Source: CBDCWQ01 sp965223435
GTDB taxonomy: Bacteria; Myxococcota; Kuafuiibacteriia; Kuafuiibacteriales; Kuafuiibacteriaceae
Direction of reading: 5' to 3'
Length of the DNA: 64,000 nt
NCBI GenBank assembly: GCA_965223435.1
Contig: CBDCWQ010000019.1
Span: 620,001 to 684,000, forward strand
Shown: piece by piece, positions 38,701 to 45,327 of the stretch
Numbering within the stretch: position 1 is the first letter of the stretch
How the letters are laid out: each line of letters opens with the position of its first letter
Translations under genes and position numbers: made by a program
The notes under the pieces: model-generated
What the model saw: the letters and a program-made list of their open reading frames with translations, nothing else
The model's database searches: none
What the model was told of the DNA's origin: nothing

Positions 38701-41700
38701 CAGGTTGCCCGCGCGATGGTCGGCAAGGCCCACAAGCGCGGCCGCGTAGCACTTTTGCACCTCGTCCCGCACCCCAAGACCGGCATCTTCCCGAGACAAC
38801 TTGGAAGACAAGAAGGCCCCAAGACCATGGATCACCCAAGCATTGGCACCGGTGACCAGTCGCGCATCTTTCCAGTAGTCGTCGTTGGTGTTCCACGAAA
38901 AGTGCCACCCGAGAACGACCTGTTCACCGCGATCGTTGGTCCCCCAAACGGCCACGTCTTCTCGGCAAATGGCCCGGGCCAAACCCGGGGCGCGCGCATC
39001 ACCCTGCCGCGCGAACTGGGCAAGCGCAATGCCCTGCGTATAGGCCCAGACCCGCTTATAGTGCGCAATAAACGCCGAATCCCTATCCTCTTCGTCGGGT
39101 TCATACTCTGCCTGGAGACTGATCTCGGGAAGAAATAGGCGATCACGAATGGAAAGGGCCCTTTGGTAGTTGCCTGCCGCATCACCGCGGAAGAGTTCAA
39201 TGCCTGGCTGAACCCCAATTTTTGCATCAACGCCCTCCCTGAGAGCGGCGGGAAGCGCCGGGCTGAGGCCTCCGTCTCGGGCCGAAACCAAAGCGGCGCC
39301 CATTGTGGGCGTGTGGGCGGATCCGGCCCCGGCAAAACCAGGGATCCAGAGCGTTTGGTTGCCGTCCACTGTTCCTCCGTGGGCGGCCACAAACTCGCCG
39401 ACAAAACTGGAGGCGCTGGTCCCGAACGCCAGCGACCCTGCGTCGATTGTGCACCCCTGTGAGAGCGCATGGTATTGGTCCACGCAGGTGAGCTTGGTTT
39501 CGACCGCTTGATTTTGAGTGGCTACGGCGGGCCCCTTGGCAAAAACCGTGGTGGTGCGAGCCTCGGGCGCGCTGATGCGATTGTTCATGATTTGATCCGC
39601 ATCGTCCGACACGTCGGCCTCTTTCACGAAGGAAGCCACCCAAAGATCTTCATAGGTCGAAAGAGAGGGTACCCCAAAGTAGTAGTCAGCCCCGCTGCCG
39701 TAAGCTCGCCAGTGTATGGGTTTGGCGGCGTAGAGAAGCTTTTCACCCCGGCCAGCGTCGAAGCCCTCGTTGACAATGCTGGTTTCGAAGTCCTCACCGT
39801 CGCCGCTGCGAGCCAGCTTGATCTGGCCGAGCGCTGTACCGCTTTCACTCACGAAGGCAGAATCGGGCGCGTAGTACAGCACTCCGATTTCGCCGCGCTT
39901 GGCCACACCAAGGGAGGGCATATAACCTTGACCAATAGACTTCGGCGCCCCCCAAGTCAGACCCCCATCAGGCGAGGACACAAACTGGATGGCGTTGCCC
40001 TCGGGGTCATTCGGGTCTCGCTTAGCCCCCCGTTCGTAGACCGCGTACAGCTCACCGGCCGTTCCCGCGTGTACCTGTGCGTAAGACGGTCCGACCTCGC
40101 CCCGGTCGGTATTGGAGCCACCCTCGCACGCTCGGTAGTCCCCCGCACGTTCGGCTGAGAATCGCTCGACCGTCCCGATCCGCCACCGAAGAAGGGTCTC
40201 TTCGAACTGCGTCCCCTCCTCGTGAAAATGTTCGCCGCCCGGCTCGCGAGGCGGCGGATTTTGGAGCGAAGCTCGGCGCCAAACCCCCTGCCGGAAGCCT
40301 TGCTCAACCTCAACTTCCACCGCATCAAATTCAACCCGGGCACCCCGACCTTCAAACAGCCTTGGCACCAAGCGGGTTTCGCTTTGGGGATTGGACCACG
40401 CGCCCTTCCGAAGGGGACGCTGCGCCACTTTGATTTGGTCGTCCTCGTGCCAAAGACCCTGGTGGGTGTACTGAAACCAGTTTGCCGGGTGACCTTGGGT
40501 CTCGTCGTACGCGTAGTAGCGGCCCCTCGCCTTACCGAAATCTTGGATCTTGTCGTAGTTTTTCTCTTGGGCGACCAACACGTCTACATTGCTTGGCACC
40601 CCCAAGGCGCAAGCGTACTGATCGACCAGCTCTGCGGCCCGAAACCCCTTCCGGTACTCTTTGACGTCACCCTTGTACCAGGTAAGGCTGCCATGACACA
40701 TCTTCGACCGCGGCGGAGGAACGAAGGGGCCCAAAAAGTGGCTCTCCAAACCCTTCCATGCTGGGTTGGCCCGGGGAAGATTGTCGAACATGCGGGTCTG
40801 ACGGGCCACGATGGTGACGCTGTCGCGACTCACATGCAAGGACGGGGTCTCCACGAAGGTTTCTTCGGTCCGCTCGAGATACACACCAAACTGGGATTTG
40901 CAGAAGCCTCGATTCTTGCAGGCAAGCGAGTCTTCGGGATCGATGGCCAAAGTATAGGTGTCGGTATAGCGGTCGACGCAACATTCGCCTGCTTCGTCTT
41001 CGCACTTGATCTCGGCCGTATGCGCGTACTTCACGAGCTCGTGATTCACTTGACGTTTTTGCTCATCGAACACGTTCAAACGCTCGCCATTCTCACCTTC
41101 TTCGGCCTGGAAGTTGCTGTAGTAGTAGACCTTGTTGGCCTCGTTCCAGATCATGTGGTGCACACCTTGGTGGTCGAAGGCCATGTCGAGATCGCGCTTC
41201 CAGGCCTCACCCTTGGGATAGGCTCTAAGTTCTCGAAAAGCTTGCCGGCCCCCAGCATCGAGGCCCGTCTGGTCGCTCTTTTTGAGCACTACGCGACTGG
41301 CAGAACCAGATTCATCTTGTTCAATCCATCCGACAACCACCTGGCTTCCAAACGCCGCCAAAGCAATATCGCTGATCATCGTGCCCTCGGGCGCCACCCC
41401 GATCGCTTCGTCGGCAAAGACGAAAGAACCCTCTTTGGCAAACTGTTCGCTGCGTGCGTAACGCACTTCGTCCGGCGTCTCTTCGTCACTGCGGACGACG
41501 TAGACAAGATGGGCGTAGACCTTGGGCCCCAGTTTGCTGAACACCACCTCGGGCGTTGACAACGACAACCCATCAGAAATCGACGCAGCACCTTCAAGCT
41601 CACCCTGGGCCACCACCGGCACCTCAAAGCCCACATCCAAATCAATGGGGTCGGAGGGGGCTGATTCATATTCCACACCCTCGGCCCCCTGAAGCACGGA

Positions 41701-44640
41701 TTTCACGTAATAAAGATAAGTGCTGGGTACGCCTGGCACCCGACCCTGGTGAAAAACCTCCGGCTCGTCAGCAATGGGAGTTTCGTCGCGATACACCCGG
41801 TAAGTGGGCTTCAAGCCCGGCGGAAGCCGGGTTCCGTCGGCAAAGAGACGGGGCTGGCGCCAGCGAAGCTGGGCCGTATCGCCGTCAGCCCACGCAAATA
41901 ATCCTTGCGGCGCTTCGGCCGCTTGGACGGCGGTAAAGGCACCTTTGAGCGTAAGCCTAACAGTTTCGGAAGACACATTCCCCGCACGGTCGGTGGCCAC
42001 CAATTTCAGGGCGTTGACCCCCTCGATCAGCGAAAGCGAAAACTCAAAAGCCCCGTCTTTCACGTCGACCACGGTCTCTTCTCCCGTGCCGAGGTAGATG
42101 AGGCTGAGCCCCACCAGCTGGCTCTCGGTCACCCGACCACGAAGCACAAAGTTGGCGTCGTATACGGTGACCTCAGCGCCCCCCTCGATCGAAATCGCCG
42201 GAGGTTTGGGGTCGAAAAGAACCGTGCGCCGAACTTGCACCTCAAGCCCCGCCAGATCGCGCGCCGCCACCACCAAGTCAGTGCGTTCTTCCTCAAGCTT
42301 CACAAATGAGGTGAAGCTGCCGCTGATCGTCGAAGTGATGATTTCATTGACCCGCACAAAACTTAGGTTCTCATCGAGAACCTGGCCGTCAACGCGAAGC
42401 ATAGGCACGTTGGTGTAGATCACCGCCTCATCCGGGTGGGCCAAAGTGAGGGCCGGGAAGGTCTGGTCGCTTGGGGAAAAGGGGGCGTCGTCGGCGCCAA
42501 AGAAGGTGAAATTCAAAGAAACTTCGCTGTCCGCGGGGGTCACATTGTTATAGTCGATTCCTTCAATCGCCTCCTTGTCTACGTTCAGAAGGTCTTCGAA
42601 GAACAGCGACGCACGTTTGAAGCGCGGTCCCGCTCCCCCTTCGAGGAGATCCGAAAGCATCACTTCTTCGGTCGACGAGTTTTTGTCGGTCAGAACCAAC
42701 ACCAGGTCGGTTCCAGGCAAAGAGGCCTGGATGTCAACATGCACACCGAGGCGATCGCGCTCAACCGCTACCCCACCTTCGGAGTCACCCGTGTTGACCT
42801 CATCGTCGTCTGGAAGCTCAGGCACAAACTTCACGCCGTGCTCGTCTACCAAAAACGCCACCAGACGGCGGGTACTCAACCCGGCCTCATCGCCGGCCCA
42901 TAGCTCAAATTCGTGGAGCCCCAAGGGCAGCGCCGCGACATCCACCGGTAGAAAAAAATTCTCTCCCCGCAAGGTGATGGGAGCTTCGTTGATGGTGAAG
43001 GTCTTGAGGGTAGCGTCTTTGACCACCCCACCGAGAATCACCGTATCCTTCTCTAGAAGGGCCAGTGCATCCGGCGCCCACACTTCGATGCGCGGAGCTT
43101 CATCGTCGTAGATGACCTGCTTTTTGACCTGCGTCATATTCCCAGCCCCATCGACCGCCGACAACTCGAAGAGGTTTCGACCGGGCACCAAGAAGAGCTC
43201 CTGAGAGAAGCTTTGATTGTGGCCGCCGAGGACCACGCCGTTCAGCGAAAACTCAAGGAGATCGTCATCGTAAACCACACCATCCAGTCGAAATCGCGGC
43301 CGCGCAGTCACCGACACATCGCTCCCTGCAATGAGGTACAAAAGCGGCGCCGTACTGTCTTGGGGATCCTCTGTTTGAACAGCTGTTTCGGTTTCGCTGG
43401 GCTCGGTGGTGGGTGCACGGGCCTCGTAGTCCCAAGGCGACAGCGCCAAATCCGCCGCGGCATCGATGGCCACACGCCCAGCCCCAAAGAAGCGGCCATC
43501 AAGGGCGAGAACCAAGTGCTGAGCTTGAGGCCCCAGCCCCCTCGAGGCCTCGGGCGAATCCGCATGCGCCTCCGGTTCGTAGGGGTAGAGTCCCCGGATG
43601 TCGGGAACCTTCTGAGAAAGGTGCGCCACCAAGGACAACAGCCGAACCGCTGCACCCGCCGGCGGCTGCTGGGCTGCTTCAGGTGCATCGGGCACAAAAC
43701 CGCTCGCCGTTTCGGGAACCGCCGCATCAACAGCCTCATAGGTGCCCATCACCGCGATGTTGATTTCGGCCGGCGGTTGGCTCAGGTCCACGCGGGTCCC
43801 CCCATAAACCTGCCACTCGCCGGATTCGTCTTGAGCCACCACAAAATGAAAGCCGAGATCGGCCTGGCCGACCGTTCGCCGAGCCTCGAGCGCTTGAATG
43901 CGCTCATCTTGCCGAGTGGCGGTATGATGCAGAATCAGCTTGGTCCCCACTTCGGCCGCGGCCGCCTGGCCGGCCGGCTCACTAGAAAGCGGAGTTTGCG
44001 TAGACCATTCAGATCTCGGGATGATACGCAGCCCCGAATGTTCCAGCTTGCAGTCTACCAAAAGGCGTACCGCATCTTGGAAGCCCCAAGCCCCGGCGTC
44101 GCATCCCGGTGGCGACTCGACCCAATAGGCCTCGCCGGCGCTTAAGCTTTCGGTCATAGACAGCACCACAAACTGCTGTTCAGAGCTATCCCAGCGGAAT
44201 ACTTTGTCCGCGCCGAGCTCGTGTACACGCATCGCGCGGGCGGGCTGCACGAAGTAGCCCTCACCCGAAAGCTGGCCTGGCATCGATGGCGGAACCAACG
44301 ACCCATCCGAGAGCACCGAAGAATCCTTCGCCACGTGCACCCAATAGGTGCGATTTGCCACCAAGCTTGTCTCGGGTTTGTAACGCGAAACCACCCGTCC
44401 CGACTCCGCCTCGTAGCGGTGGTCTACCGAAAACAACACCCGCATCTCGCTCGGGACCCCGCGCAAGAAGTCGGCGCCGGTCGCCGTAGCGGTGGAGAAT
44501 AGATGCCAGCCCTCGGTCAGTTGTGCTTGGGCAGTGCCGTACTCCGCAAGCCCCGATGGGCCTTCAGTCTTGGCGCCGCAAGCGGCGCTCCACAACGCAA
44601 AGAAAGCCCCAGCCAAAAGGTTAGAATATTTACGGTTCAC
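26791..44640 (-). CDS. Giant multidomain lipoprotein (5,949 aa) with GH16 C-terminus
   Basis: One uninterrupted frame of 17.85 kb. Signal peptide with lipobox WSAAC (Cys21). Order of modules, by eye: PGRP/amidase-2-like domain at about 205-330 (RIIPRSEWSTQTP, LILHHTATR, LGFHFVVAQ) that seems to lack the full zinc triad; Ig/glucodextranase-B-like repeats to about 900; an FN3-like domain; a sialidase/BNR-like region (SSPDGGLTWGAP near 1563); helical six-hairpin-like regions at about 1840-2750; LamG-like domains near 3450 and 4165; HELMH at 3952-3956 between them; further beta domains; and a C-terminal GH16 domain (about 5715-5949) with EIDIE at 5818-5822, the E-x-D-x-E catalytic motif of laminarinase/agarase-type hydrolases. 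AAGGAGAG lies four bases before the ATG. It is probably surface-exposed and acts on polysaccharide. Confidence 0.88.
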   Translation of the reverse strand: MNRKYSNLLAGAFFALWSAACGAKTEGPSGLAEYGTAQAQLTEGWHLFSTATATGADFLRGVPSEMRVLFSVDHRYEAESGRVVSRYKPETSLVANRTYWVHVAKDSSVLSDGSLVPPSMPGQLSGEGYFVQPARAMRVHELGADKVFRWDSSEQQFVVLSMTESLSAGEAYWVESPPGCDAGAWGFQDAVRLLVDCKLEHSGLRIIPRSEWSTQTPLSSEPAGQAAAAEVGTKLILHHTATRQDERIQALEARRTVGQADLGFHFVVAQDESGEWQVYGGTRVDLSQPPAEINIAVMGTYEAVDAAVPETASGFVPDAPEAAQQPPAGAAVRLLSLVAHLSQKVPDIRGLYPYEPEAHADSPEASRGLGPQAQHLVLALDGRFFGAGRVAIDAAADLALSPWDYEARAPTTEPSETETAVQTEDPQDSTAPLLYLIAGSDVSVTARPRFRLDGVVYDDDLLEFSLNGVVLGGHNQSFSQELFLVPGRNLFELSAVDGAGNMTQVKKQVIYDDEAPRIEVWAPDALALLEKDTVILGGVVKDATLKTFTINEAPITLRGENFFLPVDVAALPLGLHEFELWAGDEAGLSTRRLVAFLVDEHGVKFVPELPDDDEVNTGDSEGGVAVERDRLGVHVDIQASLPGTDLVLVLTDKNSSTEEVMLSDLLEGGAGPRFKRASLFFEDLLNVDKEAIEGIDYNNVTPADSEVSLNFTFFGADDAPFSPSDQTFPALTLAHPDEAVIYTNVPMLRVDGQVLDENLSFVRVNEIITSTISGSFTSFVKLEEERTDLVVAARDLAGLEVQVRRTVLFDPKPPAISIEGGAEVTVYDANFVLRGRVTESQLVGLSLIYLGTGEETVVDVKDGAFEFSLSLIEGVNALKLVATDRAGNVSSETVRLTLKGAFTAVQAAEAPQGLFAWADGDTAQLRWRQPRLFADGTRLPPGLKPTYRVYRDETPIADEPEVFHQGRVPGVPSTYLYYVKSVLQGAEGVEYESAPSDPIDLDVGFEVPVVAQGELEGAASISDGLSLSTPEVVFSKLGPKVYAHLVYVVRSDEETPDEVRYARSEQFAKEGSFVFADEAIGVAPEGTMISDIALAAFGSQVVVGWIEQDESGSASRVVLKKSDQTGLDAGGRQAFRELRAYPKGEAWKRDLDMAFDHQGVHHMIWNEANKVYYYSNFQAEEGENGERLNVFDEQKRQVNHELVKYAHTAEIKCEDEAGECCVDRYTDTYTLAIDPEDSLACKNRGFCKSQFGVYLERTEETFVETPSLHVSRDSVTIVARQTRMFDNLPRANPAWKGLESHFLGPFVPPPRSKMCHGSLTWYKGDVKEYRKGFRAAELVDQYACALGVPSNVDVLVAQEKNYDKIQDFGKARGRYYAYDETQGHPANWFQYTHQGLWHEDDQIKVAQRPLRKGAWSNPQSETRLVPRLFEGRGARVEFDAVEVEVEQGFRQGVWRRASLQNPPPREPGGEHFHEEGTQFEETLLRWRIGTVERFSAERAGDYRACEGGSNTDRGEVGPSYAQVHAGTAGELYAVYERGAKRDPNDPEGNAIQFVSSPDGGLTWGAPKSIGQGYMPSLGVAKRGEIGVLYYAPDSAFVSESGTALGQIKLARSGDGEDFETSIVNEGFDAGRGEKLLYAAKPIHWRAYGSGADYYFGVPSLSTYEDLWVASFVKEADVSDDADQIMNNRISAPEARTTTVFAKGPAVATQNQAVETKLTCVDQYHALSQGCTIDAGSLAFGTSASSFVGEFVAAHGGTVDGNQTLWIPGFAGAGSAHTPTMGAALVSARDGGLSPALPAALREGVDAKIGVQPGIELFRGDAAGNYQRALSIRDRLFLPEISLQAEYEPDEEDRDSAFIAHYKRVWAYTQGIALAQFARQGDARAPGLARAICREDVAVWGTNDRGEQVVLGWHFSWNTNDDYWKDARLVTGANAWVIHGLGAFLSSKLSREDAGLGVRDEVQKCYAAALVGLADHRAGNLASNPQDRWLMTAGVTTRGLKYADSPEEIPLNLGDLGLGGGREGRRSLAYYDVLDVIGYQDLGPQESATIGTFIRDENDEPDEATQADLVLGLEQLGIFYALHERARAENVVTEHNLDTLSVLNHAIKHWNEVTDGLTDAEKRRLGQLDGVSGSEGVAGLIIWRNGLRDAIFNRLWESTEFELQQAQAALAFATPQSSNGAKKEREEKLLEHLLAHSDIGRVVTGGEFSAGHFHKSNFSAIDNCSWLSLSVDFETLPPAYQDKLASCLDYTIWRFTSTDLTYRGGSYYGAFYFTNSFVDRYVEQSLEQEDLYHIEATTGLIQGLLYFHEAMAETHPEVSLRYLQEATLLWADMQRFMAANGTPYATRSILDLMTQLSSATAAIWYLDVYDYFAKTHGDVNQPLKNYTHGPKKFTDEFPIAEQRAFVGSLWPTLENQALVVSETIELEDQDSPTLGISYLEDQAVAIVAAVNRGDAVAQTWIDAMLSGVVRFPETPGAPGLLPSAFRSDTGRAVAPYFQTGSQMLAAYSLLWYVRNTPASVHRNHVRAQAEALLKSLEGLHFDPQHGLFTAGLGDPEPLRRLAEGVVPNADEDLGPQDALGLSVSSVAALEDHVYAYFALRLAEEVSGDASYGALAAQVEVALNTVFWRGPAGAGSIDAYSAPVAYVNASEGSFSGDVRVRESASLYLLYATDNAQLGRAHRSLDLLALSPEVRASERSTGGPQAFSEDRGFGILAKRSARAFDPRQEEIAWNDHLDAAEFYSLSSGDVASLLIAENPRGFLGVHAASMFGTQQSAVASLLNVDERLRDVYVSTVVALLVSEPKPHMLDPLLRRLVAVDLVVEAMDDERPVQEWLGWHQETFRSRLMETIARLKNFCDARVPFRVTPIVGSLNPSRLGLDCSEVGPQFTKLLARRFGSDDLRHVSLLIERPNDAFELLTLVHLVHAPAYKLGSAETAFGAFRADVVKSTPLHSFSMILSQSSLTFAEDVTSKEVGSALSALWRETLRDGTLEREWRGRPLHYALDDIDFIQMANPSSPAYFSREAREHRVVQGLGSDVTYTLGGQPTVPVFYPGAALGSEPAPTQAEREENVRQLRRLINLEADGSLPLAAFKAGLSTDAMHRMMRTGLLTARDFHKLALGLGLSSTQSQSGADKFVFLGVDSAHWPMLSEGASVSAFDLLTDRVGLALALSVATPPLDGTGLVPSPDEESTTEGGTSVEDDELYQKTGGLLAFEGEVKDLLRAAEEPEDVICTSIRVKNHSPLAGGDRYRFSGHQVLGGKWLYMLHAPSSLEEIAPQEVGTVSACVKATDADALPKGVDAWYSLVNLELTNTRTGETVSATKAVKLRFEEVPTLVVPLAAGGVLKVGLQGCAAYKVQNTGDHPVKWHLTAQSSSRHQILVGLGVHPEDPKVLAAGAEDTLVVCAQATENAPSNLPAHQLLGVGDVALVNVTDGLTQSFKVFGYRKGLVAHWPLNRESVDLVSGNDGLNVGIYEAGHFGEALYPSVEAPGFMALEEDLAPGARIDSTLEPFMVMAWVKPNTDASGTSYFVSQLSNGTGWAAGLDAGGYPVFHMRDGSWQQTIRATQAIGIRMFPESDTDDWFHVTIGWDGEEARFFFTSDSAAYNESASLDVGSGIAFSPESFLIGGARLAGTKVEPFQGAVDDLKVYRGSVDDFDMFALANTSVSHQVTRPSGIVGIESCGSGRGGAVVIKEGYWSYEVLPNVVKNDGSEPFYVEVRTDPSLGILSDLGMVLGAHIEGPDRALPGSRVGFRDDGISPDHTQGDGIYVAGPLRYVGAAPTYFADDRNGPVGASRVTVGLKLGDPKVGSFVISPSVGLIDATIAERVAPTLKKTPNGQASNHFVNVCRNKSTIQSELRGLGFDPTHLANGFYEAGFSDTFQFMVGLSTHHVEKIGEEGINERGGYSRVVRDDTPGLDITADGVDVGRRYGSDASLEALAYVDVLGAGISSYRVTHELMHRFGAYWNGSVHVDGTDVLLTDTNHYLQSVGDLSLLKFVPYTFEDLGNGKVGVVCKTFRQATKVDEYLWGVRSASSAGSIPVLVPADGKPKAVQCNDEVLGRLVQVSVADDIVPRWGERPAAARTNYRIAFVGETLGRTMTPREVAFYEILAAHYTKALPEGDLPVLTDSNWVSIDRYFPSSIKFESALVKGSHLAALPTQIAFEQPEGLVGYWSFDGDLSEDQSFLRHAADVNGQKSPGVGGGALKGTLSVDSAALQFGSDDTFTVSLSVWPEPSARREAIIGNLGHRKDSVGPGWEMTRQGLDLTVRTVDVTGRSNAILTALLHEQAWNTIEWRVHGQKGTVDFELTVNGETQTTSLPRDSARDFKSVSPILVGDSPFRDSLTGVVDELKFYRGDKASQGLQTVAPENMVVQEITLHLDPDGASMASGEGVTAYRDRDGLTELVFTDGFVSGTVVKLPASDLSSDKLSELEPYEVSPFVVGHPGSSKFVDTVHAASAVEVPSWLQILGLAAPASAYDGEGATYVFLSGASVTDWTQDFLSGQARVVTLALDGVAQNAEPVGELKGVDDSNPLYLPIESYALPEGVHLPDSYFDENRNIEPFGDLEIEVTAGGPPQTGMFLLKHEPPDFFNLSSGADNKAPGGLQALLDLTYDRSPRDYMLEFSFPDTVPTVQLPEWISGFEQPVTVEVFGLATLGFVYDPNAFVGYEGQTLLAYANLKNVTGRNAKTPASELPPDKVFTRRVIVKVKGPRVFEVADKVVDYDLRTWDVPSGLYEVTVHGPDRLAHSGRQVAAAQRHVFVPTEGRVSIKMLFQGNLLRPGEDITISLKNVATKEIYNERVAIDVAPRASAYVGPSDENGEESVIDFETPDAPGWWGSSPYLVDPYLDWIDDSFAMVAEFSALNVDEASFGALWTTKNYPRIGAEPRVLAFDVKSATYPGLGAKVAAVFTEKGGERWRSEPLVLTADYQTMVLSVPHDFRPDGYAEKVDEAAWNDVFDPGEPEAFAFVFTSDDKDRNSVSFAVDNIAVYEGDPNQIAAALGGIRVLPPPKTEEELEAEIIEGPNVAFIDASERPETINPEGFNLLATTVTYLDILAGRVFVPVTYYGSYGKEFLLESAWGSLTPEAPNKYFQPGGQPNEIHLNPNTAILRNLRNEVAKLRGMTKDETTIVWEVLFFVDPLTGERVGQLPIKIDLSVVGSANIDGPAVDESLEPQLFFNDFQPVRGCTKDCDPTWGIWPDTDRVDYGADVVFRTIGDSRRLVYENPQLLKQGAVWLAFEEDLTLYEALSFRIQAPERADLRTAKNGCVHVRLVEADGDAWVSEAYNIPVTEDREITIPITEFAYSENDLTSATNRRPNFSSIGSISFNFVPDTDPGVSDHVVYSIDTLMGHPVLVDGRAPTEPDCETAHDDFEVVLASPDFRGLNPAGGDIKLLLDDSDTYEKLKPRVPALHWTNETPHWDPGNHAANRSSVHVHESFAETKAMTIAAVVHQVTHDNFHQVGNFVVPVPCPNARKSTVCPAIYNAPRIAKSERQWREFVFNLYLRAEAEAVLNSLLALKEIDQKNPGVLEDISLSHILPLKLEQGEAINNQIRSARGQAQKAFDAYWSSPRTDKEPVIRALLLVVQWRAEADGASLRGRFNERLLDLWGSGLEEPITEAENPFRRLTEVDPYMYTRDRGNGHYDRHDDPNDPLYDPRDQDAYWYGRVRPPFQGVIRVQYDDFLVELDEEDGMFRTCGHVKGSPVPCASAGSIAVDPRPRQEIFFSGYSFTAKKSEELIAPGPNLWSETFENVFVDDEGLHLRITPHPVQKDRWYSAEVIADKNLGYGQYIFTVQYNMLQKPQNVVFGLFLWDPRRDAAEANHREIDIEFSRWETSDRPAGQFAVPPYEEGMFHRFEPNRIRLERADYVTTYVMDWQSDRILFRGYYGAQPAGDHFVEWKYDQAYNIAAPGEETVRMNLWIVNQKGTSVEGKPAPLGGEPVEAIIKSFRHERRPLR

Positions 44641-45327
44641 GCCGCTCTCCTTGTGGGTTTAACCCAGTTCATCAACCCACGACCTGCGTGGTTAACCCCA
44701 AATATCCCGTAAGCATCCCGGGATTCCATCCTGTTTCCTGCCCCACCGACTCCCGCTCGTGACCTCAATCGGGCAACAGGACGATGGGTATACCGCAGGC
44801 GACACACAATGGAAAACGCAAATTTTCATGAATCAACAAAAATTGCGCACACCACCCTCCGGGTGTGAACCGCAAGTCACACTTGAGATGATTCGCACGC
44901 GCCTGCACACCGCCGGTCATTCGTGCCGACGGCCTGCGTTGGCACCTCGAGGGCGCCCATGAAAGCGAAAAAAATCATCGCCCTCCAACCACACCACAAG
45001 CTCGGCATCGAGCCCCGCCCTACATGTCGGGACCGGCCGCATCACCCGACAACCAGGACGAACTTTCGATCCAAGCAGCGATCTCCCGTTTACGGGAATG
45101 GAAAATGGAGTCAATGATATAGCTACCCGGAGGATCCATTTTGCCCGACTCAAGGGCAGCACGTTCCGCAACCCGCTATACCTGAAGGGTTATCCGCCAC
45201 TTCGGTGCAGTGCGGCATCGCCCACCTCTTTCACGCGAAGGCCCCGGAGTGTCCCCTGAACCTCCCATGTGAAGGGGTTTTCGAGAATGCTTTTCTTGCT
45301 CACCTGGTCAAGGTTTGGTTGCCAAAA
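44641..45327. other. 687-bp non-coding region upstream of the giant lipoprotein gene
   Basis: The longest gap in the window. It should hold the giant gene's promoter and the end of the paralog transcript. Near the start codon are GGGTTTAACCC (44655-44665) and the perfect palindrome GGTTAACC (44690-44697), about 30 bases apart, which could be a paired operator. An AT-rich patch lies at about 44815-44856. Short open frames on both strands have no recognisable product. No terminator or RNA gene was identified. Confidence 0.4.

Noticed and set aside
44917..45171. 84-codon minus-strand frame in the large gap
   Set aside because: No Shine-Dalgarno, no recognisable motif and a composition like shadow frames elsewhere.
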